Positions 63,286 through 64,000 of a stretch of 64,000 nucleotides of DNA are shown piece after piece. The notes below the pieces were generated by a model, which was not told where the DNA came from, made no database searches, and worked only from the letters and a program-made list of their open reading frames with translations. Position numbers and translations under genes: made by a program. The stretch covers positions 1 to 64,000 of the forward strand of contig CAVUKZ010000002.1 of the NCBI GenBank assembly GCA_963742205.1. The letters are read 5' to 3'. Source of the DNA: WHSW01 sp963742205. Lineage in GTDB: Bacteria > Actinomycetota > Thermoleophilia > Solirubrobacterales > 70-9. Every line of letters starts with the position of its first letter. Position 1 is the stretch's first letter.

Positions 63286-63357
63286 CGGGGGAGCCGGGAT
63301 TCGAACCCGGATTCACGGTTTTGGAGACCGTGCGTGTAGCCATTGACTCACTCCCCC
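63286..63357 (-). tRNA. tRNA-Trp (CCA anticodon), weak D-arm
   Basis: 72 nt, minus strand. Acceptor GGGGGAG/CTCCCCC with discriminator G; anticodon stem ACGGT/ACCGT and loop CTCCAAA give CCA; T-arm CCGGG-TTCGAAT-CCCGG is perfect. The D-arm (AGTCAATGGCTACACG) pairs poorly, with only two good pairs, so there may be a base error or an atypical arm. The CCA tail is not encoded. Confidence 0.85.
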
Positions 63358-63482
63358 GGGCGCGCGCAAGTCTAGATGCGGGCGCGCGCCCACCGCGGTA
63401 GTCGGCGCGCGTATCGTCCCCACGTCCAAGCCGCGGGCGGCGGGGGCCCGCTCGCGCACAACTCGACCAAGGGAGGATTCGC

Positions 63483-64000
63483 ATGTCGAGGAAAATCCGC
63501 GACCACATTCGTTCGAACGTGGTCGGCTACGTCGCTGTCTTCATCGCGCTCAGTGGAACGGCCTACGCGGTCGACGGCCCGCTTCCGGGCGTTGACCAGG
63601 TCGGGTCGGAGGACATCATCAACGGCGAGGTCAAAGCCCCCGAGCTCGCGACAAACGCAATCGTCGACGACACCCTCAACCCGATCACCGGCTCGACGAA
63701 GATCGGCACCGGGGCGATCAAGGAGAGCGAGCTGGGCGGCAGCTCCGTGTTCAGCGGCGAGGTCGCGCCTGGAGCGCTCAACGGCTCCGATATCGAGGAC
63801 GGGTCGCTGCAGGGCGTCGAGATCGCCGATGGGTCGCTTGGCGCCGCCGATCTGGCAACGGGTTCAGTCGGAACGGCCGAGGTGGCGACCAACGCGCTCA
63901 CGGGCGACGACGTGAACGAGTCCACGTTCGCGGGCCTCGACGGCCAGGACGCGTTCGACCCGTCATGCGATCCGTCCACCGATGCCTACGTCGACTGCGC
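63483..64000 (+). CDS. Secreted repeat protein, 5' part (runs off window)
   Basis: At least 172 aa; the gene continues beyond the window. It starts MSRKIRDHIRSNVVGYVAVF with the same IALSGTAYA-type signal/anchor as the collagen-like protein at 2878-3468. It is followed by a run of short repeats alternating Gly-Ser and acidic residues (ELGGSSVFSGEVAPGALNGS, DIEDGSLQGVEIADGSLGAA), which resemble right-handed beta-helix or pentapeptide-like surface stalks. AAGGGAGGATTCGC precedes the ATG. A collagen-like or carbohydrate-binding C-terminus may follow. Confidence 0.75.
   Translation, partial: MSRKIRDHIRSNVVGYVAVFIALSGTAYAVDGPLPGVDQVGSEDIINGEVKAPELATNAIVDDTLNPITGSTKIGTGAIKESELGGSSVFSGEVAPGALNGSDIEDGSLQGVEIADGSLGAADLATGSVGTAEVATNALTGDDVNESTFAGLDGQDAFDPSCDPSTDAYVDC

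Overview
The window is very GC-rich, almost fully coding bacterial DNA. The mix of families suggests a Gram-positive high-GC organism, most likely an actinomycetota of the Thermoleophilia/Solirubrobacterales type. The pointers are secreted proteins sharing an N-terminal YLAVFxALGGSAYA-type helix, a collagen-like protein, ScyD-type propellers, a SARP regulator with stress-protein domains, LuxR-type AAA regulators, CAP-domain proteins, DUF4242 and DUF2252. The taxonomic call is inference; no rRNA or other marker gene is present. LAYOUT: 1-6.5 kb: DUF4389 and MMPL membrane proteins, a collagen-like secreted protein, an HD-domain/LuxR regulator, an SDR oxidoreductase and a LURP-one-like protein. 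6.5-14.5 kb: a 1,181-bp direct repeat carrying a ScyD-like propeller gene occurs twice. Between the copies lies a signalling block: Ser/Thr kinase with propeller, substrate-binding lipoprotein, and SARP with USP-like domains. 14.5-31 kb: small secreted or enzyme genes, a large LuxR AAA regulator, a possible leukocidin-like secreted protein, a YWTD propeller, a PHP phosphoesterase, an M14 carboxypeptidase, an NmrA protein and an MFS transporter. 31.1-41.2 kb: the most coherent metabolic block. Seven plus-strand genes overlap or abut (SRPBCC, two methyltransferases, alcohol dehydrogenase, QueD-like, glycosyltransferase, methyltransferase). They face a minus-strand set (CDP-alcohol phosphatidyltransferase, LTA-synthase-like sulfatase, flippase-like protein, RibD-like reductase). 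It looks like an uncharacterised biosynthetic cluster for a glycosylated, possibly pterin- or lipid-related product. Its edge abuts a truncated DHA2-type MFS gene. 41.5-51.5 kb: a putative genomic island bounded by a perfect 47-bp direct repeat of the 3' half of tRNA-Pro. It carries a primase-polymerase/ankyrin fusion, two sulfotransferases, an asymmetric ABC exporter pair co-transcribed with an oligopeptide-type binding protein, and an alpha/beta hydrolase; no integrase is visible. 51.5-64 kb: HNH protein, two CAP-domain proteins, a GAP-family membrane protein, FtsH, a UBP zinc finger, two tandem glycine-rich/RTX-like secreted proteins, small enzymes, DUF2252, tRNA-Trp and the start of a secreted repeat protein. 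CAUTION: many genes are broken by single-base length changes (mostly +1) while their protein sequence stays intact in the next frame. ftsH alone has about nine. This pattern fits sequencing or assembly error better than gene decay, so such genes are listed as CDS across their full span. True fragments are listed separately as pseudogenes.
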